64,000 nt of DNA from Gammaproteobacteria bacterium (GCA_030429735.1 JAUIET010000001.1:310001-374000); one strand, 5' to 3'; numbered from the stretch's first letter, positions 24,303 to 36,533 are shown. Notes: generated by a model from the sequence alone, not told the origin. Numbers and translations: made by a program.

Positions 24303-25427
24303 TCAGCCTGTCATATCGTCGAAGAATTTCTTAACGCCTTCAAACCAGCTGTCTTTGCGCGGTGAATGCTTTGAGCCGCGTTCATCCATCATGCCCCGCA
24401 ATTCCTCCAGCAAATCTTTTTGCCGCCGATTCAAATTCACTGGTGTTTCAACCACCACACGACACATCAGGTCACCGGCACTGCCACCACGCACCGGTAC
24501 CACTCCTTTACCGCGCAAGCGGAACAGTTTGCCGGTTTGGGTTTCGGCGGGGATCTTCAGTTTAACGCGACCGTCCAGGGTGGGAACTTCAAGCTCTCCG
24601 CCCAATGCGGCATCGACAAAGCTAATTGGCACTTCGCAGTACAAATGTTTTCCATCGCGCTCAAAGAGCTGATGATCACGCACCGAAATCTGCACGTAAA
24701 GATCGCCACTGGGGCCACCGCTCGGGCCTGCTTCACCTTCGCCGGACAGGCGAATACGATCGCCGGTATCAACACCGGCAGGAACTTTGACTGACAGCGA
24801 TTTGCGTTCTTCAACCCGACCTTGGCCACCGCACTCCCGACAAGGATCGGATATTACTTGCCCGCGGCCACGACAGTTCGGGCAGGTTTGTTGCACCGAG
24901 AAAAAGCCTTGCTGCATGCGCACCTGACCAACACCACCGCAGGTACCACAGTTGCTGGGCGAGCTGCCGGGTTTGGCGCCGCTGCCATCGCAGGATTCGC
25001 AGGAAACCAGCCTTGGTACCTTGATCTTGACCGTGGTGCCTTTCACCGCCTGCTCAAGATCCAGGTCCAGTGTGTATTGAAGATCTGAACCGCGCTGCGG
25101 ACCACCGCGCGAACGGCCACCACCGCCACCAAAGATATCGCCAAATACGTCGCCAAAAATATCACTGAACGAACCGCCACCAAAACCGCCACCGGCTTGT
25201 GGATCTACACCTGCATGACCGAACTGGTCGTACGCTTGGCGCTTTTCCTGGTCGGATAATATTTCGTACGCTTCTGTGGCTTCTTTAAACTTGGCGTCTG
25301 CGTCAGCATCATCCGGATTACGGTCTGGATGAAACTTCATCGCAATACGGCGGTAGGCTTTTTTGATCTCGGCCTGTCCGGCACCCCGATCGAGGTTCAG
25401 TACTTCATAATAATCGCGTTTGGACAT
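24303..25427 (-). CDS. dnaJ: Chaperone DnaJ
   Basis: [17 protein letters not shown] domain HPD, G/F region, four CxxCxGxG repeats; start placed at 25427. Confidence 0.97.
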   Translation of the reverse strand: MSKRDYYEVLNLDRGAGQAEIKKAYRRIAMKFHPDRNPDDADADAKFKEATEAYEILSDQEKRQAYDQFGHAGVDPQAGGGFGGGSFSDIFGDVFGDIFGGGGGRSRGGPQRGSDLQYTLDLDLEQAVKGTTVKIKVPRLVSCESCDGSGAKPGSSPSNCGTCGGVGQVRMQQGFFSVQQTCPNCRGRGQVISDPCRECGGQGRVEERKSLSVKVPAGVDTGDRIRLSGEGEAGPSGGPSGDLYVQISVRDHQLFERDGKHLYCEVPISFVDAALGGELEVPTLDGRVKLKIPAETQTGKLFRLRGKGVVPVRGGSAGDLMCRVVVETPVNLNRRQKDLLEELRGMMDERGSKHSPRKDSWFEGVKKFFDDMTG

Positions 25428-25523
25428 AGTCTGTTCCGTATCAATCCGCCGTATTTTTCTTTGCAGACGCAGCAACGCGGAGACAAGCTCCGCGTTTGGG
25501 TTCCCATATTCTTAAGCAGGTTC

Positions 25524-25837
25524 GGCGTTGGAATTCAGAGCGCTTTTCGGGACACGCCGTGAACCCATCCATGGGGGCTCGTTGAAAAGGTCCCTCTTTT
25601 CAACGGTCCCGAAAAGCGCTCTGAACCCCAACACCTAAGTGCTAAATTTCTACATTGTGGCACGGAGGAGTCGCCCTCTGTAGCAATTTTATAGACCTTC
25701 AAAAAGAGGGACCTTTTTGAAGAGCCCCCATGGATGGGTTTAAAGCTGGCCCCGAGAGCGCAGCGAGCGCTTTGGGTCCGGCGTGTCTATAAAATTGCTA
25801 CAGAGGGCGACTCCGGTGTTCACTAAAAACAGTGAAC
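25524..25837. repeat. Interleaved inverted-repeat block in the dnaK-dnaJ intergenic region
   Basis: Arms 25534-25553/25606-25625 (20 bp perfect), 25668-25696/25785-25813 (29 bp perfect), 25562-25604/25698-25740 (imperfect, with a 19-bp perfect core), 25551-25559/25779-25787 (9 bp); local hairpins at 25581-25604, 25697-25722 and 25818-25837. Confidence 0.95.
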
Positions 25838-25852
25838 TCCTAGCCGTCCGTA

Positions 25853-27781
<1,929 letters not shown>

Positions 27782-27833
27782 TTCTTTGTCCTCTTTGTGA
27801 TCCCAGATGGGATCCGGTCAGTCTTGCTTGTGT

Positions 27834-27861
27834 ATATTGGTGCTTAAAACGCTAATTCAAG
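27834..27861 (-). promoter_or_regulatory. Putative heat-shock sigma-32-type promoter of dnaK
   Basis: Minus strand CTTGAAT-N14-CCAATAT upstream of dnaK. Confidence 0.5.
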
Positions 27862-27894
27862 GGTTAAAACACGTGAAAAAGGGGTAAATGATGA

Positions 27895-28509
27895 TTATTT
27901 GCTGACCACCACCATGGCGGGTCGCAACAGCCGGCCATGCAAGGTGTAACCTTTTTGCATAACATCCATTACTGTGTTTGGCTCCATGTCAGGGTTTTCA
28001 ACCATTGTCATTGCCTGATGCAGCTGCGGGTCAAACGGTTCGCCCACCGGGTCTACTCGTTCCAGGCTGAATTTCGCCAACACATCAATAAAACTTTTTT
28101 GAGTCAGTTCGATGCCTTCCAGCAATGGTTTCAGGGTTTCGTCATCCGCACTGATTTGATCTTGCGCGCGCTCAAGGTTATCAACAACAGCTAGCAATTC
28201 GCGACAAAACTTTTCCATGCCAAATTTGTGCGCGTTTTCCACGTCTTTTTCCGCACGCCGGCGCACGTTCTGCGCTTCAGCGGCTGCGCGAAGGGCTTGA
28301 TCCTTGGCGTCTGCAAGCTGCTGGTTGAGCGATTCCACTTCGGCTTGCAGTGCGGCCATGGGGTCTAGCTCAGCAAGCTGCTCTTCAGCGCCATTTGACG
28401 TATCATCATCGACGGCTTCTGCCGTGGCTGCATTCTCATTTTGCTGTTCAACGTCTGCAACCGGATCTACCACGTCGTCTTTCTTATCTACCACCAGGTT
28501 TCTCTCCAA
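27895..28509 (-). CDS. grpE: Nucleotide exchange factor GrpE
   Basis: [34 protein letters not shown]; upstream of dnaK. Confidence 0.96.
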   Translation of the reverse strand: MERNLVVDKKDDVVDPVADVEQQNENAATAEAVDDDTSNGAEEQLAELDPMAALQAEVESLNQQLADAKDQALRAAAEAQNVRRRAEKDVENAHKFGMEKFCRELLAVVDNLERAQDQISADDETLKPLLEGIELTQKSFIDVLAKFSLERVDPVGEPFDPQLHQAMTMVENPDMEPNTVMDVMQKGYTLHGRLLRPAMVVVSK

Positions 28510-28528
28510 ATTGGCCTAACACCAGCCG

Positions 28529-28556
28529 AAATGGGGTTGAACTTTCTTTTTTCAAG
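28529..28556 (-). promoter_or_regulatory. Sigma-32 promoter of grpE
   Basis: Minus strand CTTGAAA-N13-CCCCATTT, an essentially consensus RpoH promoter. Confidence 0.85.
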
Positions 28557-28653
28557 GTTGATTTGAAAATTATTGCTGAATCTGTTGATTGTTCTGCTGA
28601 AGCACGAAGTTGGCTGCGCTATGATCCAGCCCTGCACCTCAAGGAGAGTCTTT

Positions 28654-29022
28654 ATGCGTCTTGTTTTTACCTTCGTTACCGCCCTTGCTGTAAGCAACCC
28701 CGCTGCTGCTGACTCGGCATTCAGCACCGAGATATCGGCTTTGTGCGAAAAAACCAAAGCCTGCGCGATTGCTGAAATGAAGAAATCATTACCGCCGAAT
28801 ATGCAGGAGATGGCCATGGGCATGGTGTCTCAGGCCTGCGTGTCCATCGAACAAAGCTACGCGTATCTTGAAAATGGTGAGTATGCGGACCTTGTGGACA
28901 GCGCAACAGCCTGCATGAAAAGCATGAGCAGTCTGAGCTGCGAGGAATTGATGAACGACCCGGAGACACAAGCCTGCAAAGACTACGAGAAAGAAGCGGA
29001 AAAATACGAAACGAATTATTAG
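28654..29022 (+). CDS. Small secreted cysteine-containing protein
   Basis: AAGGAGA SD before the ATG at 28654; signal peptide MRLVFTFVTALAVSNPAAA. Confidence 0.65.
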   Translation: MRLVFTFVTALAVSNPAAADSAFSTEISALCEKTKACAIAEMKKSLPPNMQEMAMGMVSQACVSIEQSYAYLENGEYADLVDSATACMKSMSSLSCEELMNDPETQACKDYEKEAEKYETNY

Positions 29023-29615
29023 CCCAGCAGCGTTCGGCCTTTGGCACTGCGCCGCCACAGCACCGTGTAAATACCGCCAAACACCGCACCGCCCAAGTGG
29101 GCGAAATGCGCCACGCCGCTGGCGGCACCGCTGACACCAAGGGTCAGGTCGATAATAATCAATGCGGCAATCATGTACTTTGCTTTCATCGGAATAGGTG
29201 GAATCAACAGCATAATGCGGTGATTCGGAAACAGAATCGCGAAGCCGACAAATACTCCGTATACCGCCCCGGAAGCGCCCAGAACAGGCACTGGATCAGC
29301 AAGCCCGGTCTGCCAGGCCAGCGCCTGGATTGCGGCGGCTCCGAATGCACACAACAGGTAATAGCCAAGAAATGCCCTGGAGCCCCAAATCTGCTCCATG
29401 ATGGAGCCAAACATGTACAAGCCGAACATATTGAACAGAATATGCGTGGTACCGCCGTGCATAAAAAAATGAGTGATTAGCTGAAATGGCCGAAACAATT
29501 CCATACCCGGCGGGAACAGGGCCAGCATCAGGCGGCTGTCCCAGTTCATGGTTGCCACGAATACCACCACATTGATGATCAGCAATACCGTGACAACCGG
29601 GGTCATTTTGTTCAC
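29019..29615 (-). CDS. Rhomboid family intramembrane serine protease
   Basis: HGGTTHILFNMFGLYMFG, GASGAVYG, HLGGAVFG motifs. Confidence 0.93.
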   Translation of the reverse strand: MNKMTPVVTVLLIINVVVFVATMNWDSRLMLALFPPGMELFRPFQLITHFFMHGGTTHILFNMFGLYMFGSIMEQIWGSRAFLGYYLLCAFGAAAIQALAWQTGLADPVPVLGASGAVYGVFVGFAILFPNHRIMLLIPPIPMKAKYMIAALIIIDLTLGVSGAASGVAHFAHLGGAVFGGIYTVLWRRSAKGRTLLG

Positions 29616-29660
29616 AACTGGCGTCCTGTCCTGCGCTTTGGCATGTCTTTCTTACCTGAC

Positions 29661-30338
29661 TTATTCAGCATGATCAGAATCAGTTCGTTCAGAGAGGCGA
29701 GCTTTTAGTTCCGCAACCTCGCGCTCCAGCACACTGAGCCGATCGGCAAGCTCAGCAACACCGATTCGCGAAGCACTGCTGGCCGCGGGCTGCGAAGCCT
29801 CAGACGCATAACGATCAACATCGATCGGGCCGGACAACAAATGCATAAATTCTGAATCTTTACGGCCCGGGGTTCTGGGTAGCTTGACCAGCAATGCATC
29901 ACCTTCTCCCTCCATGAGCGAGTTGAGCGTGACGACCACCTCTGAATTATCGGCAAACTCGTGCAGGCGCCCACTGCGCGAGCGGATTTCGCCCGGCGTT
30001 TGCGGACCGCGAAGCATGGCCAGTGTCATTACGGCGTATTGAGCCGGGTTGAATTGAAAGCCATGCAAACCGGTATTGCAGAAACGCTGGTGGTATTTCT
30101 TCATGCCGGTTTTAAAGTTTTCTTCCTCTTTCACCAAGTGCTTTTCAACAAGATCAAGAGCCGCTCGCTCCACCTGCCCTTTGCTCAGCGACATGACCGG
30201 ATTTCGCCCTGATTTCTGATTACAGGCATTGGTCAATGCATTCAGCGTGAGCGGGTATTGGTCAGGCGTGGTTACTGCTTTTTCGAGCAGACAACCAAGC
30301 ACTCTTAATTCATTATCGGTCAAACGTGGTATTGGCAT
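29661..30338 (-). CDS. YceH family (DUF480) protein
   Basis: LTDNELRVLGCLLEKAVTTPDQYPLTLNALTNACNQKSGRNPVM. Confidence 0.93.
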   Translation of the reverse strand: MPIPRLTDNELRVLGCLLEKAVTTPDQYPLTLNALTNACNQKSGRNPVMSLSKGQVERAALDLVEKHLVKEEENFKTGMKKYHQRFCNTGLHGFQFNPAQYAVMTLAMLRGPQTPGEIRSRSGRLHEFADNSEVVVTLNSLMEGEGDALLVKLPRTPGRKDSEFMHLLSGPIDVDRYASEASQPAASSASRIGVAELADRLSVLEREVAELKARLSERTDSDHAE

Positions 30339-30505
30339 TAGTTTTACAGATGTTCCTCGCTGGTTCTAAAGCATAACCCACTTCAGCGCGCGTGGCCGAC
30401 AGCGACTTTCAATACATGCAGAAACAGGCCGAGCCAAGGCTATAAACGCGCTTAAAGATACGACATCAGCTGCGCCCTGACACTCGCAGGTGGGGTTATT
30501 GAGAC

Positions 30506-31537
30506 CTAGCGTGACAACGCAGCACTGAGCATTTTTGCCGTCACGTCCACCACCGGAATAACACGCTCGTACGCCATGCGGGTGGGACCAATAATGCCAA
30601 TCACGCCAATGGCTGTCGCGCTGCTTTGATACGGTGCCGTGATCAGACTGAAATCTTCAAATGCGTGGTAGCCTGATTCCTGACCAATAAAAATCTTGAT
30701 ACCTTCGGCGTCGATGCAATGGTTCATCAACATCAAGATATCTTTCTTATATTGAAAGGCGTCAAACAACTCTTTCAATTGGCTGACACGCCCGGTATCC
30801 GCACTATCGAGCAGATTGTTTTGTCCTGCAACCACGCAATCTTGCTCTGCAATGGCTTCCATTGTGTCACCGGCTACTTCAATCATCAGCTGCATCAACT
30901 GATTTATTGAGTCTTTGTCCGCATGCATGGACGCCAGCAAAGCGTCACTGATTTCTTGAAGCTCTTTACCGGCAAAGTGTTCATTGATGTACCTTGCTGC
31001 TGCCACCAGCTCCTTACGGCTAAATTCGCGCTGGGTATGGATGATTCTGTTCTCAACGTCCTTATCCGTAAGAACCAGCACCACCAACACGCGATTGCCC
31101 GACAAAGGCACGAATTCCACCTGCTCCATGCGGCAAGAGTCGCTGCGCGGTGTCACCACAATGCCAGCCTGTGAAGTTAACTGCGACAACAGGTTAGATG
31201 CTGATTCAACCAGTGCGCTGTTGGGTTTGCTTGGGCTCAACTCCGAACGCAGGTTATTCAGGTAACCTTCGTCAAGCGCATCAACGCTGATCAGGCTATC
31301 TACAAACATTCGATAACCCTGCTCCGTTGGCACACGACCGGCTGATGTGTGTGGGGCGCTGACCAGCCCATGCGCTTCCAGGTCAGACATAACGTTGCGC
31401 ATGGTGGCCGGACTGATGCTAAGACCGGTCTCTTCAACCAGGCTTTTAGAGCCAACCGGCGTGCCCTCGCGAATATAGCGATCAATCAACGCTTTCAGGA
31501 TTAGTCGGCTGCGGTCAGAAATCTGTGGTTCGTTCAT
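30506..31537 (-). CDS. hrcA: Heat-inducible transcription repressor HrcA
   Basis: SPATMRNVMSDLEAHGLVSAPHTSAGRVPTEQGYRMFVD. Confidence 0.95.
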   Translation of the reverse strand: MNEPQISDRSRLILKALIDRYIREGTPVGSKSLVEETGLSISPATMRNVMSDLEAHGLVSAPHTSAGRVPTEQGYRMFVDSLISVDALDEGYLNNLRSELSPSKPNSALVESASNLLSQLTSQAGIVVTPRSDSCRMEQVEFVPLSGNRVLVVLVLTDKDVENRIIHTQREFSRKELVAAARYINEHFAGKELQEISDALLASMHADKDSINQLMQLMIEVAGDTMEAIAEQDCVVAGQNNLLDSADTGRVSQLKELFDAFQYKKDILMLMNHCIDAEGIKIFIGQESGYHAFEDFSLITAPYQSSATAIGVIGIIGPTRMAYERVIPVVDVTAKMLSAALSR

Positions 31538-31687
31538 AAATCAGTGAAACCTCTGAACACGAAACTCTAAACAACATAGTAAGAGATTGCCCGCAGTATA
31601 CCAAACGCCCGACCACGTACGGGCTGCAAGGGCGCTGGATGGTAGTGATCACTCAGCGAAAAAAAATACTGTATATATTCCCATATA

Positions 31688-31703
31688 CTGTATTAATATA
31701 CAG
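31688..31703. promoter_or_regulatory. LexA (SOS) box upstream of recN
   Basis: CTGTATTAATATACAG (CTG-N10-CAG); a weaker CTGTATATATTCCCAT lies just upstream at 31669-31684. Confidence 0.85.
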
Positions 31704-31730
31704 ATAAATCCTTCGTCGGTGCGCAGAACA

Positions 31731-33401
31731 ATGCTTACTCAATTAACCATCAATAATTACACCACCGTGGAACATCTGGAACTGGATTTCCGTGCAGGCA
31801 TGACCGTCATAACCGGTGAAACCGGTGCGGGCAAATCCGTCATGTTGGACGCACTAACCCTGGTGGTTGGCGGCCGGGCAGACAGCAAAGCGGTCCGCAA
31901 TGGCTGCGCTCGGGCCGATTTGCACGCCATTTTTGATGTATCTGGCAATCCGGCTGCCAGACAATGGCTGAGCGAACGTGACCTTTTTGATCAGGACGAG
32001 TGTTTGCTGCGCCGGGTGATCACCAGCGAAGGGCGAAGTCGTGCCTATATCAATGGCCAGCCAGCGCCGGTACATGATCTGAAAAGCCTGGGCGCTTACC
32101 TGATCGACATCCACGGGCAACATGAACAGCAGTCGCTGCTGAAAAGGGAAACTCATCGGCAATTGCTGGACAGCTTCGCCAATGCGACGGATCTGTTGTC
32201 TGACGTAGCACAGGCATACCATTCCTGGAAAAGCGCTGCTCGCCAGCTGGAGCAGCTGAAATCGGGCGCGCGCGAGCACGATGCGCATGTACAGCTTATT
32301 GACTACCAACTGCATGAGCTGCTGGACATGCAGCTGCAGGAAGGGGAAGTTGCGCAGCTTGAAATGCAGCAAAAACGCTTGAGCAATAGCGAAGCCATTT
32401 TACAGTCCTGCCAGCAAGCGCTGGAGATTTGCGACGGTAGCGAACATCTGAATGCTCTCAGTGCCTGCAACCAGGCACAACAACTGCTAAGCCCGCACGT
32501 TGCGCATTGTGAGGGTTTGCGCGAGTCTTTAGATCTGCTTGCCTCCGCCAGCATTCAAATTCAGGAAGCGGCCTACTCTATTCAACAACAGCTTGATGAT
32601 CTGGACATGGACCCGGAGGCATTGCAGCACATTGAGCAGAGGCTGAGCAGTTTGTACAACCTGGCACGTAAACATCGTAGCAATCCTCATGACTTGATGG
32701 AGCTGCAAAATAATTTGCAGGCCGAGTTCGACAGCCTGCAGCGCAGCGACGAGCACATGGAAGAGCTGCAGGCCGAAGCCGACTTACAATGCCACCGTTA
32801 CCTGAAGCTGGCCACTGAGCTAAGCGAGCTGCGTGCGCCGGCCGCTCGTAAGTTACAGACGCTGGTGAATCAGCAGCTCAAGCGTTTGAATATGAGCGGC
32901 TGTAAATTTGAAGTGGCACTGCAAGCACTGGTTGATGAACAGCGCGGTGCATTTGGCATCGAAAATGCCGAGTTTTTGATTAGCACGATCCCCGGCCAAG
33001 CCCCACAAGCACTGTCTAAAGTGGCCTCAGGCGGCGAGCTATCGCGAATTAGCCTGGCCATACAGGTTATTACCGCCAGCAAGTCCAGCATTCCCACTTT
33101 GGTGTTTGACGAAGTGGATGTAGGCATCGGCGGCACAGTGGCCGACGTGGTTGGCAAGCTATTACAAAAACTTGCCGAGCACAGTCAGATTTTGTGTGTA
33201 ACCCATCTCGCGCAGGTGGCCGCGAAAGGGCATCAACACCTTGGCGTGCGCAAATTGCGTAGCCGCAAAAAAGTGGCCACGGAACTGAGCGTGTTACAGA
33301 ATGACGACAAAATAAATGAGATTGCGCGCATGCTGGGCGGCATGGCAATTACCGAACAATCGCGCGCACATGCAATGGAAATGCTCGGTGGGCCGCACTA
33401 G
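31731..33401 (+). CDS. recN: DNA repair protein RecN
   Basis: MLTQLTINNYTTVEHLELDF...GETGAGKSVMLDAL; start placed at 31731. Confidence 0.96.
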   Translation: MLTQLTINNYTTVEHLELDFRAGMTVITGETGAGKSVMLDALTLVVGGRADSKAVRNGCARADLHAIFDVSGNPAARQWLSERDLFDQDECLLRRVITSEGRSRAYINGQPAPVHDLKSLGAYLIDIHGQHEQQSLLKRETHRQLLDSFANATDLLSDVAQAYHSWKSAARQLEQLKSGAREHDAHVQLIDYQLHELLDMQLQEGEVAQLEMQQKRLSNSEAILQSCQQALEICDGSEHLNALSACNQAQQLLSPHVAHCEGLRESLDLLASASIQIQEAAYSIQQQLDDLDMDPEALQHIEQRLSSLYNLARKHRSNPHDLMELQNNLQAEFDSLQRSDEHMEELQAEADLQCHRYLKLATELSELRAPAARKLQTLVNQQLKRLNMSGCKFEVALQALVDEQRGAFGIENAEFLISTIPGQAPQALSKVASGGELSRISLAIQVITASKSSIPTLVFDEVDVGIGGTVADVVGKLLQKLAEHSQILCVTHLAQVAAKGHQHLGVRKLRSRKKVATELSVLQNDDKINEIARMLGGMAITEQSRAHAMEMLGGPH

Positions 33402-33418
33402 TAGTAGCTACGCGCTGT

Positions 33419-33835
33419 TCACTCCTGTTTTTTAACGTACAACACCATGCTGTGATCGACGATTTCGTAGCCTTGCTCAGCGGCAATTTCCCGTTGACGA
33501 GTTTCGATAATGGGGTCGTAAAACTCCATGACCTCGCCTGAATCCACACATACCATGTGGTCGTGGTGTTCACCCTTGGCCAACTCAAACACCGAATGAC
33601 CGCCTTCAAAATGATGGCGCTCCACCAGCTTGGCTGATTCAAACTGGGTAAGCACACGGTATACCGTAGCCAGGCCCACATCATCGCCACTTTCGAGCAG
33701 CATTTTGTACACATCTTCAGCACTTAGATGCTGCCGGTCAGTCTCTGCCGCTTGCTCCAGAATTTGCAATATCTTTACCCGAGGCAGGGTAACTTTGAGA
33801 CCGGCCTGTTTCAGCTCGGCATTTTGATTGGGCAT
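33419..33835 (-). CDS. fur: Ferric uptake regulator Fur
   Basis: LKVTLPRVKILQIL...GLATVYRVLTQFE...HHDHMVCVDSGEV. Confidence 0.96.
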   Translation of the reverse strand: MPNQNAELKQAGLKVTLPRVKILQILEQAAETDRQHLSAEDVYKMLLESGDDVGLATVYRVLTQFESAKLVERHHFEGGHSVFELAKGEHHDHMVCVDSGEVMEFYDPIIETRQREIAAEQGYEIVDHSMVLYVKKQE

Positions 33836-33904
33836 GACAACTTCGCGATGGCGTTGTGATAGGTTATTATCTCACCTTTAACCCATTCGCGAAACGCTGT
33901 ACCC

Positions 33905-34270
33905 ATGCCTTTAAACTCTTCGATGATCAGAACAGCAGTACTGGCCGTTCTTTGCACAAGCCTGGTTGCCTGCCAAAGCTTCCGGTTTCCCGGCGTATAC
34001 AGGGTTGTTGTTCCGCAAGGCAATGTGTTCGACGAAGAGATGATCAGCCAGCTGGAAGTAGGCATGACACGCAGCCAGGTCCGCTTCATTATGGGCACGC
34101 CACTGATCAAAGACACGTTTAACCCCGATCGATGGGATTACACCTACCAGGTTCAGCGCGGCAGTGAGCTTTCGCAAAAAAAGCGCATGTCATTGCATTT
34201 TAATGGCGATCAACTTGTGAAAATTGATAAACAGGCGTTGCCAGAGGAAGGCACCGCCAGCACCGATTAA
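33905..34270 (+). CDS. bamE: Outer membrane assembly lipoprotein BamE
   Basis: Lipobox LVACQSF; VGMTRSQVRFIMGTPLIKDTFNPDRWDYTY; true start may be 33923. Confidence 0.93.
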   Translation: MPLNSSMIRTAVLAVLCTSLVACQSFRFPGVYRVVVPQGNVFDEEMISQLEVGMTRSQVRFIMGTPLIKDTFNPDRWDYTYQVQRGSELSQKKRMSLHFNGDQLVKIDKQALPEEGTASTD

Positions 34271-34581
34271 CCCTCGTTTTCGGGCTGGTTCTTTTTCGCC
34301 TTTGCTTTCGCCGCCCTCTCTTTGCGGGATTCTTTGGGGTCAATAATCAACGGCCGATAAATTTCCACGCGGTCGCCGGCTTGCAAAACGTGCTCCTGCG
34401 GTTTTGGTACGACCTTACCAAAAATACCCATTTTGGCCGTGGCAAGCTCAATTGCTGGAAAAATATCGGCAATGCCAGACAACTCCGCTGCCTGGTACGC
34501 AGTTGTCCCGCTGTCTACATCCAATGCTAGTATTTTTTGCTCATCGGGCAGCGCGTAGGCTACCTCCACTCGTATTACCAT
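34267..34581 (-). CDS. rnfH: RnfH family ubiquitin-like protein
   Basis: VEVAYALPDEQKILALDVDSGTTAYQAAELSGI; FGKVV; DRVEIYRPLIIDPKE. Confidence 0.92.
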   Translation of the reverse strand: MVIRVEVAYALPDEQKILALDVDSGTTAYQAAELSGIADIFPAIELATAKMGIFGKVVPKPQEHVLQAGDRVEIYRPLIIDPKESRKERAAKAKAKKNQPENEG

Positions 34582-34584
34582 AAG

Positions 34585-35016
34585 CTACCTATTCGCTGAT
34601 TCAGCGCGCGCACTCATTGCGCCCACCAGGTCATCCGCCACCGATTTGAATAATTGTTCAAGGGCCTTGCTGGCCAAGCCACTGCTGACAGTGAAATCCA
34701 GACGCAGTTCCACTTTACTCGCCTGTTCAGACAGCGCTGTAATGTGCCACTGCCCCGCAAATTTTGAAAATGGCCCCTCTACCAATTCCATGATGATACG
34801 CTCTGGTCGGCTTAGCTCATTTCGCGTTGTGAAGCTCTGTCTAAGCCCCGCCTTCTTAACACTCAGGCGAGCCACCATAATGCAGTCTGATTGCTCAATA
34901 ACAACGGCCTGCTCACAGCCGCGCATGAATTCCGGGTACGCTTCAACATCGTTAATGAGGTCAAACATCCGCTCTGCGGGCTGCATCAATATAGCGCTGC
35001 GTTCAATCAATGCCAT
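34585..35016 (-). CDS. ratA: RatA family SRPBCC protein (coenzyme Q-binding type)
   Basis: AERMFDLINDVEAYPEFMRGC; canonical ratA-rnfH neighbourhood beside smpB. Confidence 0.9.
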   Translation of the reverse strand: MALIERSAILMQPAERMFDLINDVEAYPEFMRGCEQAVVIEQSDCIMVARLSVKKAGLRQSFTTRNELSRPERIIMELVEGPFSKFAGQWHITALSEQASKVELRLDFTVSSGLASKALEQLFKSVADDLVGAMSARAESANR

Positions 35017-36458
35017 CAGAATAAAAACTTATTGTTCAGCGAGAACCAGACAACGCCGGCAATCACCAGCGGTGATACATACGCCAGATGTACCCGGCTC
35101 AGAAAGCGCGTGGGCGAAAACCCTGTTTTCGAATAGCTTGGCGAACCCAACAATGTGGCTGCCAGGTAAGCATTAAAAATGGCCACCAACGGTACGATAA
35201 GGTGGGCTGTTAACGATTCCAATAAGCGAAACGGTGTGAAATAACCAAACAGTTTGATCTCTGACCATTCGTTAAACGACAAGCCCGCCGTAACACAGAG
35301 AAGCCATACCAATGCCCCCCCTGCTGCGGCCGCAATATAGCGTGGCACGATCAGGGAACGCCGTAACCAGGCAACGATCGGTTCCAACAACACCAGAGCA
35401 CTGCTAAATGCAAACAAGGTTACCAAGCCAAAAAACAGTGCACCGTAATAGTCACCATGAACGCTGCTGCCAAAGGCCAGTGGCAGATTAAGAAACATCA
35501 ACGGCGCGCCTTCGGCGATTTCGACATTGGTGTGAAACAGCAACGGCAAAACGGCAAGACAGACCAGACCTGCCACCAACAGAGTGATTACTACCACGCC
35601 GCCAACTGCCGTTGATATCCGTTGGCCAGGCGGCATATACGCCGCCATCGACATAGCCGCCCCCATGCCAACGCTTATCGTGAAAAAGGACAGCGTGATC
35701 GCCGACCAGGCACCATCCAGAGTGAGCTGTGTATTGCTGCTGAACACAGAACGAATGGCGTTGCCGTCAAACGCGCCTACTGCCACATTACGTGCAATCA
35801 GAACCAATAAAATGAGCACTGCCAGCGGAATAATTAGTCGAAGTGCAAACCCGAGACCTCGGTCAACTCCCAACGCAGACACCAGCGTAGCCAACAGCAA
35901 AAACAAAGACAGCCAGGACACCACCTGGTTGCCATCCTCCAGAAAATCACGCAAGTGCTCGACCAGAAAGTCTGCATCTTTCAAAATAAACGAGTTATTA
36001 GCAGATTCAAGCCCAAAGGCCAGCGCCCAGCTGCCAATCACCGCCAAATACGACAGCACCAGGATACTAACAATAATATTCAGCAAACCAAGCAAGCGCC
36101 ACCAACGGCTGATACCCGAACGAATCTGCAGCAGCTTCACCGTGTGCACGGGATTGCTGCGCCCTTCTCGCCCTAACCAGATTTCAGCCGCCAGCAGTGG
36201 TACAGCGAATAACAATAGCGAGGCGACATACACAATTGCATACCCGGAACCACCATGCCTTACCAACACTGCAGGCAAAGTCCAAATCAGCTGCAAGCCA
36301 ATGGTTACGCCACATATTGCAAGGCAGAACGTCCAACCGCTCTGCCAAACTGTGTGCTCCGTATTTTGCTGCATAGTACCCGCGCCCACCATAAGCGGCT
36401 CATTCTGGGGCAGAAAATTGCCATGAACAACTGTTTTGTCCCGCTGCAGTATTGCCAC
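35016..36458 (-). CDS. Sodium-dependent transporter (SNF/NSS family)
   Basis: 480 aa, ~12 TM helices, SNF-family-like sequence. Confidence 0.75.
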   Translation of the reverse strand: MAILQRDKTVVHGNFLPQNEPLMVGAGTMQQNTEHTVWQSGWTFCLAICGVTIGLQLIWTLPAVLVRHGGSGYAIVYVASLLLFAVPLLAAEIWLGREGRSNPVHTVKLLQIRSGISRWWRLLGLLNIIVSILVLSYLAVIGSWALAFGLESANNSFILKDADFLVEHLRDFLEDGNQVVSWLSLFLLLATLVSALGVDRGLGFALRLIIPLAVLILLVLIARNVAVGAFDGNAIRSVFSSNTQLTLDGAWSAITLSFFTISVGMGAAMSMAAYMPPGQRISTAVGGVVVITLLVAGLVCLAVLPLLFHTNVEIAEGAPLMFLNLPLAFGSSVHGDYYGALFFGLVTLFAFSSALVLLEPIVAWLRRSLIVPRYIAAAAGGALVWLLCVTAGLSFNEWSEIKLFGYFTPFRLLESLTAHLIVPLVAIFNAYLAATLLGSPSYSKTGFSPTRFLSRVHLAYVSPLVIAGVVWFSLNNKFLF

Positions 36459-36533
36459 TTTTTATAATTGTTCTGCGCTTGCGTCGCACTTGCCCACGCA
36501 GCACAGATATAATGCGGCGATGAGAACCGTGCT

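Noticed and set aside
25636-25646. AGTGCTAA resembling half a CIRCE element near dnaJ
   Set aside because: No matching TTAGCACTC half at the required 9-nt spacing
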